Positions 9,735 to 17,895 of a stretch of 64,000 bases of DNA are shown here, piece after piece. The notes beneath the pieces were generated by a model. The model saw only the letters and a program-made list of their open reading frames with translations. It did no database searches and was not told the origin of the DNA. Origin of the DNA: JAJRXR01 sp041402005 (lineage in GTDB: Bacteria; Planctomycetota; Phycisphaerae; Phycisphaerales; UBA1924); NCBI GenBank assembly GCA_041402005.1, contig JAWKTB010000001.1:62001-126000 (forward strand), written 5' to 3'. Positions within the stretch are counted from its first letter, which is position 1. Every line of letters starts with the position of its first letter. Position numbers and translations under genes: made by a program.

Positions 9735-12314
9735 ATGATGAAGACGCGAACTTTGAGGTTCGGGGCTCTTACCACCGCCGCGGGCCTCGCCGTCGGCATG
9801 GCCAGCGGCGCGCAGCCGCTGTTCCCCCCTGTGTTCCCCGCCACGCCCGTCGTCGACGAGACCGCGGCGCAGCATCTGGCCATCGGCATCGAGAGCGCGC
9901 TGTTCGCCTCGCTGCCCGTGGAGCAGCGGGCGGCCATCGCCGCCGGCCTGGAACGCGAGGAGGCTCAGCGTCTCGAGTCCGAGGTCGGCGACATCGACTA
10001 CCCCGCCACGGACGAGAACTACGCCAAGGTCGCCCACGTCATCAGCCGCGAGAAGTTCGAGCAGATCCGCCCGATCCACCGCAAGGTGCTCGTCTCGCTC
10101 GCCGAGCACGCCGAGAAGCGGGAGACTCCGGTTGCGGCCTGCTTCGCCCCGGGCACCGACCCCGAGTTGGCGATGGCGGTCAGCGAGCTCATCTACCACG
10201 AGGGCTTGCGCTTCCAGCAGACCGGACGTTGGACGAGCACCGCCCTCTCTGGGGGCGGGCTGGGCCAGGGCGATCCCACCATCATCACCTACGGCTTCGT
10301 GCCGGACGGCACGTTCGTCCCCGACGCCGTCGGCATCGGTGTCTCCGGCAACTCACAGCTCTTCGCCTGGCTGAACGGGATCTACGGCAGCCCCGCCACC
10401 TGGCAGCCTCTGTTCGATCAGGTCTTCGCCCGCTGGGCCGAGCTCTCGGGCGCCAGTTACGTCTACGAGCCCAACGACGACGGGGTGAACCTCAACGGCG
10501 CCGCCGGCGTCGCCGGTGTGCGCGCCGACTGCCGCATCTCCGCCATCCCCATCGACGGGAACTCGGGCATCCTCGCCTACAACAACTTCCCGCAGGACGG
10601 GGACATGGTCCTCGACGCCTTCGATTCCTTCTTCAGCTCCATCGGGAACAACTCCAGGCGCCTCCGCAACGTCGTCGCCCACGAGCACGGGCACGGGTGC
10701 GGCATGCTCCACGTCTGCCCCGCCAACGGCACCAAGCTCATGGAGCCCTTCATCGACACCTCCTACGACGGGCCGCAGCTCGACGACATCCTCAACGCCC
10801 AGCGCCACTACGGCGACGACCTCGAGGACAACGACTCCCCGGGTGAGGCCACCGCTCTCGGCGCGCTCGGCGTGATCCCCGTCAGCATCACCCAGGTCAG
10901 CATCGACGACAACTCCGACCTCGACTACTACTCCTTCAACATCGCCGACGCCAGCGAGGTCACCGCCGTCGTCACCCCCACCGGCTCGACCTACACGCAA
11001 GGGCCCCAGACCAGCCAGTGCAACACTGGCTCCAGCTACAACTCGCTCACGGTGATGAACCTCGGGGTTCAGATCATCGACTCCAACGGCGTCACGGTCC
11101 TCGGCTCCTCCGACGTCAACGGCGCCGGCCAGAGCGAGAACCTCGCGGTCGTCATCGAGAACCCAGGGACCTACTACGTCCGCGTCGATGGCGACAACAC
11201 CAACTCCATCCAGGCCTACAACCTCGCCGTCCTCGCCCAGGAACTGCCCTTCCTTCCCTTGGGCCTCTCCCTTGTCGATGCGATCCCCAACAGCGTGGAC
11301 TCGGGCGAGACGTTCGACCTGACCATCCACGTCAACCCGCGTGACGAGGTCGTCGCGCCGGGCTCCGCGATGCTCTTCTTCCGCAACGACGGCGGCTCCT
11401 TCTCCGCGACGCCGATGTCGCCCATCGGCGGGAACGACTACTCCGTCACCGTCCCCGCCTCGCTGTGCGGGACCGATCCTGAGTTCTACTTCCAGGTCAC
11501 GGGCGACCTCTCGGGGGCGGTGACCCTCCCCGATGACGCTCCCGCCGAGCTCTACTCGACCGTCGTCGGGCAGTTCGTCACGCCCTTCGCCGACAACTTC
11601 GAGACCGACATGGGCTGGACCGTCTCGGGCGACATCACCACGGGCGCCTCGGGCATGTGGCAGCGCGGCACGCCCCTGGGCGGCGGCGATCGCGGCGACC
11701 CCGCCGACGACGCCGACGGCTCCGGTCAGTGCTACGTCACCGGCATCAACGACGGCAACACCGACGTCGACGGCGGCACCACCATCCTCACCTCGCCCGC
11801 CTTCGACGCCGGCGGCAACGACGGGGCCACCATCTCGTTCTACACGTGGTACAACAACGCCGAGGGCGGTGCTCCCAACGCGGACACCATGCTCATCGAG
11901 ATCTCCGACAACAACGGCGCCTCCTGGACCACGCTCGAGGTGATCGGCCCCGCCGGCGCCCAGACCTCGGGCGGCTGGTTCTTCAAGACCTTCACCATCT
12001 CCGATTTCGTCGCTCCCTCCTCTCAGGTCCGCGTCCGCTTCAGCGCCTCCGACCTCGGCACCGGCTCGCTGGTCGAGGCGGGCGTCGACGGCGTCACGGT
12101 CAATGCCCTGAACTGCATGGACCCGGAGAACATGGGGTGCAACGCGGCTGACCTCGCCGAGCCCTTCGACACGCTCGACTTCTCCGACGTCCTCGCCTTC
12201 CTGGCGGCGTTCGCCGGGATGCAGCCCGAGGCCGACCTCGCCGCCCCGATGGGCGTCTTCGACTTCTCTGACGTGGTCTCGTTCCTCGCGGCGTTCGGGG
12301 GCGGCTGCCCGTAA
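9735..12314 (+). CDS. Secreted matrixin-type zinc metalloprotease with GC-type dockerin tail
   Basis: 859 residues, signal peptide ending near ASG-A. The zinc motif HEHGHGCGMLH (residues 316-326) matches HExxHxxGxxH of the metzincin/matrixin clan, supplying three His ligands and the catalytic Glu; it is preceded by a typical LRNVVAHE helix. Downstream lie a pre-peptidase C-terminal-like domain (SDLDYYSFNIADASEVTAVVTP...GTYYVRVDGD), a loop-rich Ig-like stretch, and a jelly-roll/MAM-like domain (SPAFDAGGNDGATISFYTWYN...FFKTFTISDFV). The C-terminus has LDFSDVLAFLAAFA and FDFSDVVSFLAAFGGGCP. It is the only clear hydrolase in the GC-dockerin block, so it may process or degrade extracellular protein. 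Start: ATG 9735 (a second ATG is three bases on). Confidence 0.88.
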   Translation: MMKTRTLRFGALTTAAGLAVGMASGAQPLFPPVFPATPVVDETAAQHLAIGIESALFASLPVEQRAAIAAGLEREEAQRLESEVGDIDYPATDENYAKVAHVISREKFEQIRPIHRKVLVSLAEHAEKRETPVAACFAPGTDPELAMAVSELIYHEGLRFQQTGRWTSTALSGGGLGQGDPTIITYGFVPDGTFVPDAVGIGVSGNSQLFAWLNGIYGSPATWQPLFDQVFARWAELSGASYVYEPNDDGVNLNGAAGVAGVRADCRISAIPIDGNSGILAYNNFPQDGDMVLDAFDSFFSSIGNNSRRLRNVVAHEHGHGCGMLHVCPANGTKLMEPFIDTSYDGPQLDDILNAQRHYGDDLEDNDSPGEATALGALGVIPVSITQVSIDDNSDLDYYSFNIADASEVTAVVTPTGSTYTQGPQTSQCNTGSSYNSLTVMNLGVQIIDSNGVTVLGSSDVNGAGQSENLAVVIENPGTYYVRVDGDNTNSIQAYNLAVLAQELPFLPLGLSLVDAIPNSVDSGETFDLTIHVNPRDEVVAPGSAMLFFRNDGGSFSATPMSPIGGNDYSVTVPASLCGTDPEFYFQVTGDLSGAVTLPDDAPAELYSTVVGQFVTPFADNFETDMGWTVSGDITTGASGMWQRGTPLGGGDRGDPADDADGSGQCYVTGINDGNTDVDGGTTILTSPAFDAGGNDGATISFYTWYNNAEGGAPNADTMLIEISDNNGASWTTLEVIGPAGAQTSGGWFFKTFTISDFVAPSSQVRVRFSASDLGTGSLVEAGVDGVTVNALNCMDPENMGCNAADLAEPFDTLDFSDVLAFLAAFAGMQPEADLAAPMGVFDFSDVVSFLAAFGGGCP

Positions 12315-12342
12315 TCGGACCTTCCGCTGGCCAGTCCTAGCC

Positions 12343-12373
12343 GGGGCCCGGGCTCATGCCCGGGCCCCCTTTC
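12343..12373 (+). terminator. Intrinsic terminator closing the GC-dockerin gene block
   Basis: A perfect 11-bp stem, GGGGCCCGGGC / GCCCGGGCCCC, with a TCAT loop is followed by CTTTC. It lies 28 bp after the metalloprotease stop codon. Confidence 0.8.
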
Positions 12374-12449
12374 GTATCTTCACGCGCGACGCTCCGCCTC
12401 TCGACGTGACCCGTGCGTTCGGGCGCGCCCCCAGGTAGGCTGTCCGCCC

Positions 12450-13475
12450 GTGATTCGTCTGCCCGCCCATCTCGTGGGGGGCGTCCGGTCGGCGTTCGAC
12501 GGACGTCGCGTCTGTGTCACCGGTGGCGCCGGTTTCATCGGCGGTCATCTCGTCGACGCCCTGCTCGCCCTGGGCGCCAGCGTCCGCGTCATCGACGACC
12601 TCTCCAACTCCACGCTCGAGCACCTGTCCGAGCTGATCGAGCTCGAGCCCAAGCGTGTCCGCTTCATCCACGGCTCGATCCTCGAGCCCCGCGCTCTCGC
12701 CGAGGGCGTCAGCGGCGTCTCGACCGTCTTCCACCTCGCCGCCCTCGGCTCGGTCCCTCGCTCCATCGAGGACCCCGCGCGTACGTGGGACGTCAACGCG
12801 ACCGGCACGCTCCGCGTCCTCGAGGCGGCCCGCGCCGCCAAGGTCGAGCGCGTGATCTACTCCGCCTCCAGCTCCGCCTACGGCGAGACGACACAACTCC
12901 CGCAGCGTGAGACGGACCCAACGCGTCCGGTCTCCCCCTATGCCGCCTCCAAGCTCGCCGGCGAGCACCTCTGCCGCGCCTGGTGCGAGAGCTACCAGCT
13001 CTCGACGATGAGCCTTCGTTACTTCAACGTGTTCGGCCCGCGCCAGCCGGCGGACTCCGCGTACGCCGCCGTCGTCGCCGCCTTCATCCGGCGCGTCGCG
13101 TCGGGCAAGGCGCCGGTGATCTTCGGCGATGGCGAGCAGTCGCGCGACTTCACGTTCGTCTCCAACGCCGTCGCCGCCAACCTCCTCGCCGCCGCATCCA
13201 AGCGCGACCCCAAGGGCGAGGTCGTCAACATCGGCACGGGCGACAGCGTCACGATCAACAGCCTGGCCGCCCGCGTGATCGAGCGCCTGGGCGCGAACGA
13301 CCTCACCCCCGAGCACAAGCCCCCCCGCGCGGGCGACGTCCGCCACTCCCAGGCCGACCTTACCCGCGCGCGCGAGCTGCTCGACTACCGCCCGATCACG
13401 ACCTTCGCTGATGGCCTCGCCGAGACGATCGACTGGTTCGACCTCGCCTCCTCGCGAGCGGGCGAGGGCGGCTGA
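12450..13475 (+). CDS. NAD-dependent sugar-nucleotide epimerase/dehydratase (extended SDR)
   Basis: 341 residues starting at GTG. The Rossmann motif GGAGFIGGH sits at residues ~26-34 and the catalytic YxxxK is in SPYAASKLAGEH; the Ser upstream is in YSASSSAYGE. FNVFGPRQPADSAYAAVV and GDGEQSRDFTFV are typical of the UDP-glucose / UDP-GlcNAc 4-epimerase branch (GalE/WbpP-like). It most likely interconverts nucleotide sugars for surface polysaccharide or glycoprotein synthesis; exact substrate cannot be read from the sequence. There is no Shine-Dalgarno box; instead TAGGCT lies eight bases before the GTG, suggesting a leaderless transcript. A 66-residue gene follows 36 bp downstream. Confidence 0.85.
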   Translation: MIRLPAHLVGGVRSAFDGRRVCVTGGAGFIGGHLVDALLALGASVRVIDDLSNSTLEHLSELIELEPKRVRFIHGSILEPRALAEGVSGVSTVFHLAALGSVPRSIEDPARTWDVNATGTLRVLEAARAAKVERVIYSASSSAYGETTQLPQRETDPTRPVSPYAASKLAGEHLCRAWCESYQLSTMSLRYFNVFGPRQPADSAYAAVVAAFIRRVASGKAPVIFGDGEQSRDFTFVSNAVAANLLAAASKRDPKGEVVNIGTGDSVTINSLAARVIERLGANDLTPEHKPPRAGDVRHSQADLTRARELLDYRPITTFADGLAETIDWFDLASSRAGEGG

Positions 13476-13511
13476 GCCCCGCCACCGCCCTCGCGCCAAG
13501 GATCGAGGCGT

Positions 13512-13712
13512 ATGGGCCTGATCGACACATTCACCGGACTCTGTCGCCTGGCGGTCATGGTCGCCCGCACCCGCGGCGTGCGAGGCGCCTACTGGTCCTG
13601 GCGGACGAGCACCGCCTTCGCCGACCGCCCGCCCCGCTCGCTCTCGGAGCGTCTCAGGGCCCTCGTCGAGCTCGCCCGCTGGATGTCCCGGACGCGTCGT
13701 CTCGGCTCGTGA
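13512..13712 (+). CDS. Small hypothetical protein
   Basis: 66 residues, Arg-rich, with a moderately hydrophobic N-terminus (MGLIDTFTGLCRLAVMVA) and an RTRGVRGAYWSWRTSTAF segment. It follows the epimerase by 36 bp in the same direction and could be co-transcribed. A weak GGATCGAGG precedes the ATG. No family recognised; the reality of the gene rests on position and the absence of a better frame. Confidence 0.45.
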   Translation: MGLIDTFTGLCRLAVMVARTRGVRGAYWSWRTSTAFADRPPRSLSERLRALVELARWMSRTRRLGS

Positions 13713-13851
13713 AGATGGCCCATGGGCGCCATCCCACGCATGGCCCCGGGGGTGTGTGGTGTGCTAGGCTGGTCCAGGCCACCCGCCGCGGGGTCGATCG
13801 GCGCGGGCGACGCACGCCCCACGCCTGGGCGCGTGGCCAGGGAGATATCCG

Positions 13852-14190
13852 ATGCCGGAAACGGGCTCAGCCGACCAACACAGCGGCGCCTTCGCCAGGG
13901 CCTTCCTCCCCGGGCTCGTCCTGGGCTTGGTGATCGGCGGGGTCTGCGGCGCCGTCCTCCCGCCCCTGATCGACGGCGGCCCGCGCATCCAGCGCAACCC
14001 CAATCCGAACCCGGACGCTGTCGGCGCCCGCGATCGCGAGAACGAGGAAGCCTCCCAGAAGGAACGCGAGCAGATGGAAGAGGCCATCCGCGAGGCCGAG
14101 GAGAAGGCCAAGGAGGGTGACGACGCCGCGGACACCGGCGGCGACGCCCCGACGCCCCCCGCGGGCGATGACCCCACCCCCGGCGGCTGA
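13852..14190 (+). CDS. Small single-pass membrane protein with acidic, coiled tail
   Basis: 112 residues, ATG behind AGGGAGATA. One transmembrane helix (residues ~15-38, FLPGLVLGLVIGGVCGAVLPPL) is followed by a Pro/Asn linker and a highly charged helix (DRENEEASQKEREQMEEAIREAEEKAKEG), then a Gly/Pro/Asp-rich end. It is probably an inner-membrane protein with a short coiled coil. A TAGGCT box near 13764 with an ~80-base leader may be its promoter. Function unknown; it precedes the uracil-DNA glycosylase by 10 bp, so the two are likely co-transcribed. Confidence 0.6.
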   Translation: MPETGSADQHSGAFARAFLPGLVLGLVIGGVCGAVLPPLIDGGPRIQRNPNPNPDAVGARDRENEEASQKEREQMEEAIREAEEKAKEGDDAADTGGDAPTPPAGDDPTPGG

Positions 14191-14200
14191 CCCCAGCCCG

Positions 14201-15103
14201 ATGTCCGCCCACGCCCCACAGGCCGACCGGGCCGCCCGCATCGTCGCCCAGCACGCGCGCACCAGCGCCCTCCTCGGCGTGGACTTCGTCCCCGTCTACA
14301 CCGACCGCCCCATCACGACGCGCGAGGACGTCGCCTCGCTCGCGCCCCAGCGCCCGGTCCGCGTCGAGGCGCCCGAGGCGGCGCCCCCCGCGTCGATCTC
14401 CCAGGCTCCCGTGGCGGGCGAGGTCCGCCTCTCGGACACCTCACCCGAGACCCGCGAGGAGGCCCAGCGCCTGCTCGACCTGCTCAAGGAGCGCTACGAG
14501 ACCGACGCCCCGCACCAGCACTTCGTCACCGACCACAACAAGATCGTCTTCGGCGAGGGCGACCCCAAGGCTCGCCTGATGTTCGTCGGCGAGGCGCCCG
14601 GCGCCGACGAGGACCGCACCGGTCGCCCCTTCGTCGGGCGGGCGGGCCAGCTCCTCGAGAAGATGATCGAGGCGATGGGGATGAGGCGCGAGGACGTCTA
14701 CATCTGCAACGTGCTCAAGACGCGTCCGCCGAACAACCAGACGCCGACGATGGAGGAGGCGAGGCTGTGTGAGCCGTACCTGCGAGAGCAGATCCGGATC
14801 GTCGGACCCGAGGCGATCGTGACGCTGGGCCTGCCCGCGACGCGGTTGCTGTTGCAGACCAGCGCCTCGATGCGCGACATGCGCGGGCGCTGGAGCGAGT
14901 ACCCGCCGCGACCTGAGTTCGAGGCCGGCGCGGGCGCGATGTTCGACGCGTCTGAGGGCGCCATGCGCATCCCCGTGATGCCGACGTACCACCCGGCGTT
15001 CCTGCTCCGCAGCTACACGCCCGAGAACCGTTCCAAGGTGTGGTCAGACCTGCGCAAGGTCATGGACCGTCTGGGCCTGGGCAAGGCGTCGCCCGACGCC
15101 TGA
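14201..15103 (+). CDS. Uracil-DNA glycosylase superfamily protein, family-4-like, lacking Fe-S cysteines
   Basis: 300 residues from the ATG at 14201; earlier in-frame starts (14117, 14168) would overlap the preceding gene. Residues 130-138 (GEAPGADED) form motif 1, followed by GRPFVGRAGQLLEKM; VYICNVLKTRPPNNQTP matches the family-4 NVVKCRPPxNRxP block; TYHPAFLLR (262-270) is motif 2. Such enzymes excise uracil from DNA. Family 4 normally binds a 4Fe-4S cluster through an N-terminal CxxC, the Cys of KCR and one further Cys. Here the N-terminal pair is absent, the KCR Cys is Thr174, and only Cys190 remains. The first ~85 residues are an Ala/Pro-rich extension. Activity is likely but the cluster is almost certainly missing. 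Confidence 0.8.
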   Translation: MSAHAPQADRAARIVAQHARTSALLGVDFVPVYTDRPITTREDVASLAPQRPVRVEAPEAAPPASISQAPVAGEVRLSDTSPETREEAQRLLDLLKERYETDAPHQHFVTDHNKIVFGEGDPKARLMFVGEAPGADEDRTGRPFVGRAGQLLEKMIEAMGMRREDVYICNVLKTRPPNNQTPTMEEARLCEPYLREQIRIVGPEAIVTLGLPATRLLLQTSASMRDMRGRWSEYPPRPEFEAGAGAMFDASEGAMRIPVMPTYHPAFLLRSYTPENRSKVWSDLRKVMDRLGLGKASPDA

Positions 15104-15240
15104 CGGGGCCTTCTGGGCACGTTTTCCCGCCCATCTTTTTCGCGTGAACCCTGAAACCCCGCCCCGGCGAACCCGTATCGGTAGGCGAGGACGCGGGCGT
15201 CTTGCGACCGGGCGCCTCCGACGAATCGACCCCCACGAGA

Positions 15241-15282
15241 CTCGGCGCTCGGCCTGTGGCTGAGTGCCGGGTTTTTCTTTTT
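15241..15282 (+). terminator. Strong intrinsic terminator, far from the nearest stop codon
   Basis: A 14-bp stem (15241-15254 with 15258-15271, some G-T pairs, TGT loop) is followed by TTTTTCTTTTTT. It points in the + direction but lies 138 bp beyond the uracil-DNA glycosylase stop, with no frame in between, so it ends either a long 3' UTR or a separate small RNA. Confidence 0.75.
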
Positions 15283-15361
15283 TGACACCACGAAGAGTGC
15301 GCACAACTGTGGCCACTTCAGCGCGCGAAGATAGGGGTTCGTGTGTGGTCGGCGCTCGGAC

Positions 15362-15829
15362 TCAGGGCGCCTTGACGCCGAAATCCAGCTCGGTGTCCGC
15401 GGGCAGCTTCTCGATCTTCGAGACCCAGAAGCTCTTGGAGTCGCGATCGACCGCGAGGGTGAACAGGATCTTGTTCCCAGCCGCGAGCCCCTCGGGCAGC
15501 ACGCCCGGGTCGACCGGGAAGGGCATCGTCATCGAGGCCATCCCGCGCACGCCCGCGGCGTTCACCGGGTTCTCACCCGCGAAGTTGATGAACTCCGGGA
15601 TGTGCTCGTGGCGGATCCGAAGCTCGGAAAGAGGCTTGCCCTCGTCGGGCAGCGACACCACCTCGCCCCGGACCTCGTAGGTCTCGGTCGGTGTCTTGCT
15701 CGCGCTGGTCGTGGCGGGGGGCGGGGACGCCTCGGGCGGCGTGCGCTCGCACCCGGACGCAACGACGATCAACGCCACGCCGACGCCAAAGAGGGCGCCC
15801 CGCGTCGCTCGCGACAAGACCGGTCTCAT
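15362..15829 (-). CDS. CusF-like copper-binding lipoprotein
   Basis: About 155 residues from the ATG at 15829, which has GAGG seven bases upstream (an in-frame TTG at 15835 is too close to it). The signal sequence ends in a lipobox (VVASGC), so it should be a lipoprotein. After a Pro/Thr linker comes an OB-like domain: TYEVRGEVVSLP, LRIRHEHIPEF, MASMTMPFPV, LAAGNKILFTLAVD, FWVSKIEKLP. This is the pattern of CusF_Ec/CopK-type periplasmic Cu(I)-binding domains, where a His and a MxM pair bind metal; both HEH and MTM are present. It may buffer or deliver copper. It lies 13 bp downstream of a small basic protein gene and is probably in its operon. Confidence 0.7.
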   Translation of the reverse strand: MRPVLSRATRGALFGVGVALIVVASGCERTPPEASPPPATTSASKTPTETYEVRGEVVSLPDEGKPLSELRIRHEHIPEFINFAGENPVNAAGVRGMASMTMPFPVDPGVLPEGLAAGNKILFTLAVDRDSKSFWVSKIEKLPADTELDFGVKAP

Positions 15830-15842
15830 GTTCAAGCCTCGC

Positions 15843-16160
15843 TCAGGCCTTCTCGACGTTCAGGTACGCGCCGACCGCGGCCATGTCCGGCGCGATGTCG
15901 TGCGTGTAGGGCATCTCCCACGACTCGCCCGTGACGACGCGGGCGATGCTGGGGGTGCGCTCACGCGCCGAGTAGAGGCGGTTGCCGCGGATGTACCGGT
16001 GCATCCGCCTGCGGCGCAGCTGCTGGGCCTTGGAGAGGGCCCGCTTGATCGACGGGTCGCGCTGCATGAGGCGCAGGAGGGTGACGCGGGCGCCGCGGTT
16101 GTGCGGCTCGCGCGTGATCGTGCACTTGATCGTCTGGCCCGCCTTGATGCCGTCGAGCAT
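15843..16160 (-). CDS. Small basic conserved-looking protein
   Basis: 105 residues from the ATG at 16160, preceded by AGAGGA at good spacing; the longer frame to 16295 adds only an Arg/Gly-rich shadow segment. The sequence MLDGIKAGQTIKCTITREPHN is followed by a very basic region (SKAQQLRRRRMHRYIRGNRLYSAR) and an acidic-aromatic end. No known family recognised. The beta-strand-like start and RRRRMHR patch would suit a nucleic-acid-binding protein, but that is only inference. It is the first gene of a two-gene unit with the copper-binding lipoprotein. Confidence 0.65.
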   Translation of the reverse strand: MLDGIKAGQTIKCTITREPHNRGARVTLLRLMQRDPSIKRALSKAQQLRRRRMHRYIRGNRLYSARERTPSIARVVTGESWEMPYTHDIAPDMAAVGAYLNVEKA

Positions 16161-16309
16161 GACCGTCCTCTGTCTCAAAAGCCGTCCTCGCGTGCCTGGC
16201 AGGCGCCTCCCGAGCGCCCCGCCTTGGCGAGGGCCCAAACTGTAGGCCGCGCCCGCGACCGGTCCAACCACGCCCCTAGCATCAGCGCCACCCACCCGAA
16301 AGGCGCCCC

Positions 16310-17680
16310 ATGACCGCCCAGACGCCCCTGCCTCCCCCTCCCTTCGACCCCAATGCTCCCCATCATCAGCGCCCGAGGCTCCGACGCCTCCGCTCCTTCC
16401 CGATGCCCGTCAAGGGGCCTGACGGCAAGCAGCAGGTCCTCCTGGGCCTCGCCGACGCGCAGCAGATCTCCGACAAAGTCGTCGCGACCCACCCGGCGGT
16501 CCAGCATGTCCTCCCCCTGATGGACGGGACACGCGACCTCGACCAGATCGTCGCCGAGGTCGGGCGGGGGCTCGAGCGGGGCGTCCTCGAGTCGATCGTG
16601 GCGCAGCTCGACGGCGCGGCCCTTCTCTTCGGGCCCTCGTTCGACGCGCTCGAGGCCAAGATGAAGGCGGACTTCGACTCGGCCCAGAACCTCCCCCCCG
16701 CGACCTCCGCGCAGTTCATGGAGGCCCTGGCCAAGCAGCGTCTGGGCCAGGAGGCGAGCACCGAGGAGATCAACGAGAAGGGCCCGGGCTTCGTCGGCGA
16801 GATCTTCGACCAGTGGATCGACAAGGCCCTGGAGAGCGCCGCCAACCCGAGTTTCGACGCCCTCCCCCTGGGCGTGGTCGTCCCGGGCAACGACTACGCC
16901 CGGTCGTGGATCAACTACGCCGCGGTCTGGGGGCGCCTGCGCGTCGTGGACCGCCCGGACCGGGTTGTCATCCTGGGCGCCAACCACTTCGGGTCGGCGA
17001 CCGGCGTCTGCGGGTGCGACAAGGGCTTCCAGACCCCCCTGGGCGCCTGCACCCTCGACGAGGGGTTCATGCACGCCCTCGATTCCAAGCTCGGCGAGGC
17101 CAACGCCGCCAAGCTCTACGAGCACCGCTTCGACCACGAACGAGAGCACTCGGTCGAGATGCAGATCCCCTGGATCCAGCACTGCCTCGGCGCCCGCGAG
17201 GACGGCTCGTTCGTCCCGGTCTACGGCGTCCTGGTCCACGACCCGGTCCGCAACTCGGGCGAGAGCTACGACGGCGCCGGCCTCGCCCTCGAACCCTTCG
17301 TCGAGGCGATGAAGGGCGCCATCGCGGACTCGCCCGGCTCGACCCTCCTGGTCGCGTCGGCGGACCTCAGCCATGTCGGGCCGATGTTCGGGGACAAGCA
17401 GGCGCTGGCCGGCGACTCGCCCGAAGCCGCCGAGGCCCGCAACCAGGTCGCCCGTCAGGACCAGGAGCTCCTCAAGCACCTGGTTGAAGGACGCCCAGAA
17501 GACCTGATCAGCTCGCTGGCGTGGAGTCAGAACGCGTCTCGCTGGGCCTCGACGGGGGCACTGGTCGCGATGTCGAAGATCCTGGACGCCCGCCCGATGC
17601 AGGTCCTGAACTACGCGGCTTCGCTCGACCCCCAAGGCTCGGCGATGCTGACCAACGCCGCCGGCGTCGTTTACGCCTGA
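16310..17680 (+). CDS. Memo-family protein (AmmeMemoRadiSam system protein B-like)
   Basis: 456 residues. The C-terminal ~270 residues are a Memo domain: LPLGVVVPGNDYARS, VVILGANHFGS, HRFDHEREHSVEMQIPWIQH, VLVASADLSHVGP. The conserved His and Cys/Asp positions of the Memo active-site-like pocket (NHFG, EHSVE, DLSHVG) are present. The N-terminal ~170 residues form an extra domain (RLRSFPMPVKGPDGKQQVLLGLADAQQIS...HVLPLMDGTRDLDQIVAEV) that resembles PqqD-like helical modules, an inference only. Memo proteins are related to extradiol dioxygenases and often occur with AMMECR1 and a radical-SAM protein; those partners are not next to it here. Exact reaction unknown. Confidence 0.8.
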   Translation: MTAQTPLPPPPFDPNAPHHQRPRLRRLRSFPMPVKGPDGKQQVLLGLADAQQISDKVVATHPAVQHVLPLMDGTRDLDQIVAEVGRGLERGVLESIVAQLDGAALLFGPSFDALEAKMKADFDSAQNLPPATSAQFMEALAKQRLGQEASTEEINEKGPGFVGEIFDQWIDKALESAANPSFDALPLGVVVPGNDYARSWINYAAVWGRLRVVDRPDRVVILGANHFGSATGVCGCDKGFQTPLGACTLDEGFMHALDSKLGEANAAKLYEHRFDHEREHSVEMQIPWIQHCLGAREDGSFVPVYGVLVHDPVRNSGESYDGAGLALEPFVEAMKGAIADSPGSTLLVASADLSHVGPMFGDKQALAGDSPEAAEARNQVARQDQELLKHLVEGRPEDLISSLAWSQNASRWASTGALVAMSKILDARPMQVLNYAASLDPQGSAMLTNAAGVVYA

Positions 17681-17895
17681 TCCACACCCTCGGCACAAGG
17701 CTCAAGGGTCCGTCACGGATGTGTCACGGCATGGATGGCGGGGGGGACCGGACCCCGGATCCTGTCGTATGACTGGTGTCGTCCGCCCCCAAAGCGGACG
17801 CGAAGGCGGAGCGTCGCGCCCACACCCCGGCGTGTACCATCCGCCCCCCAATCCGACGCCGGAGGCCCCTTTCCGGCGACCGGGAGGAACCACCC

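Noticed and set aside
600..12310. Repeated DFSDV-coding stretches, considered as a CRISPR-like or tandem DNA repeat array
   Set aside because: They are protein-level repeats inside coding regions, irregularly spaced, with no identical direct repeats plus spacers.
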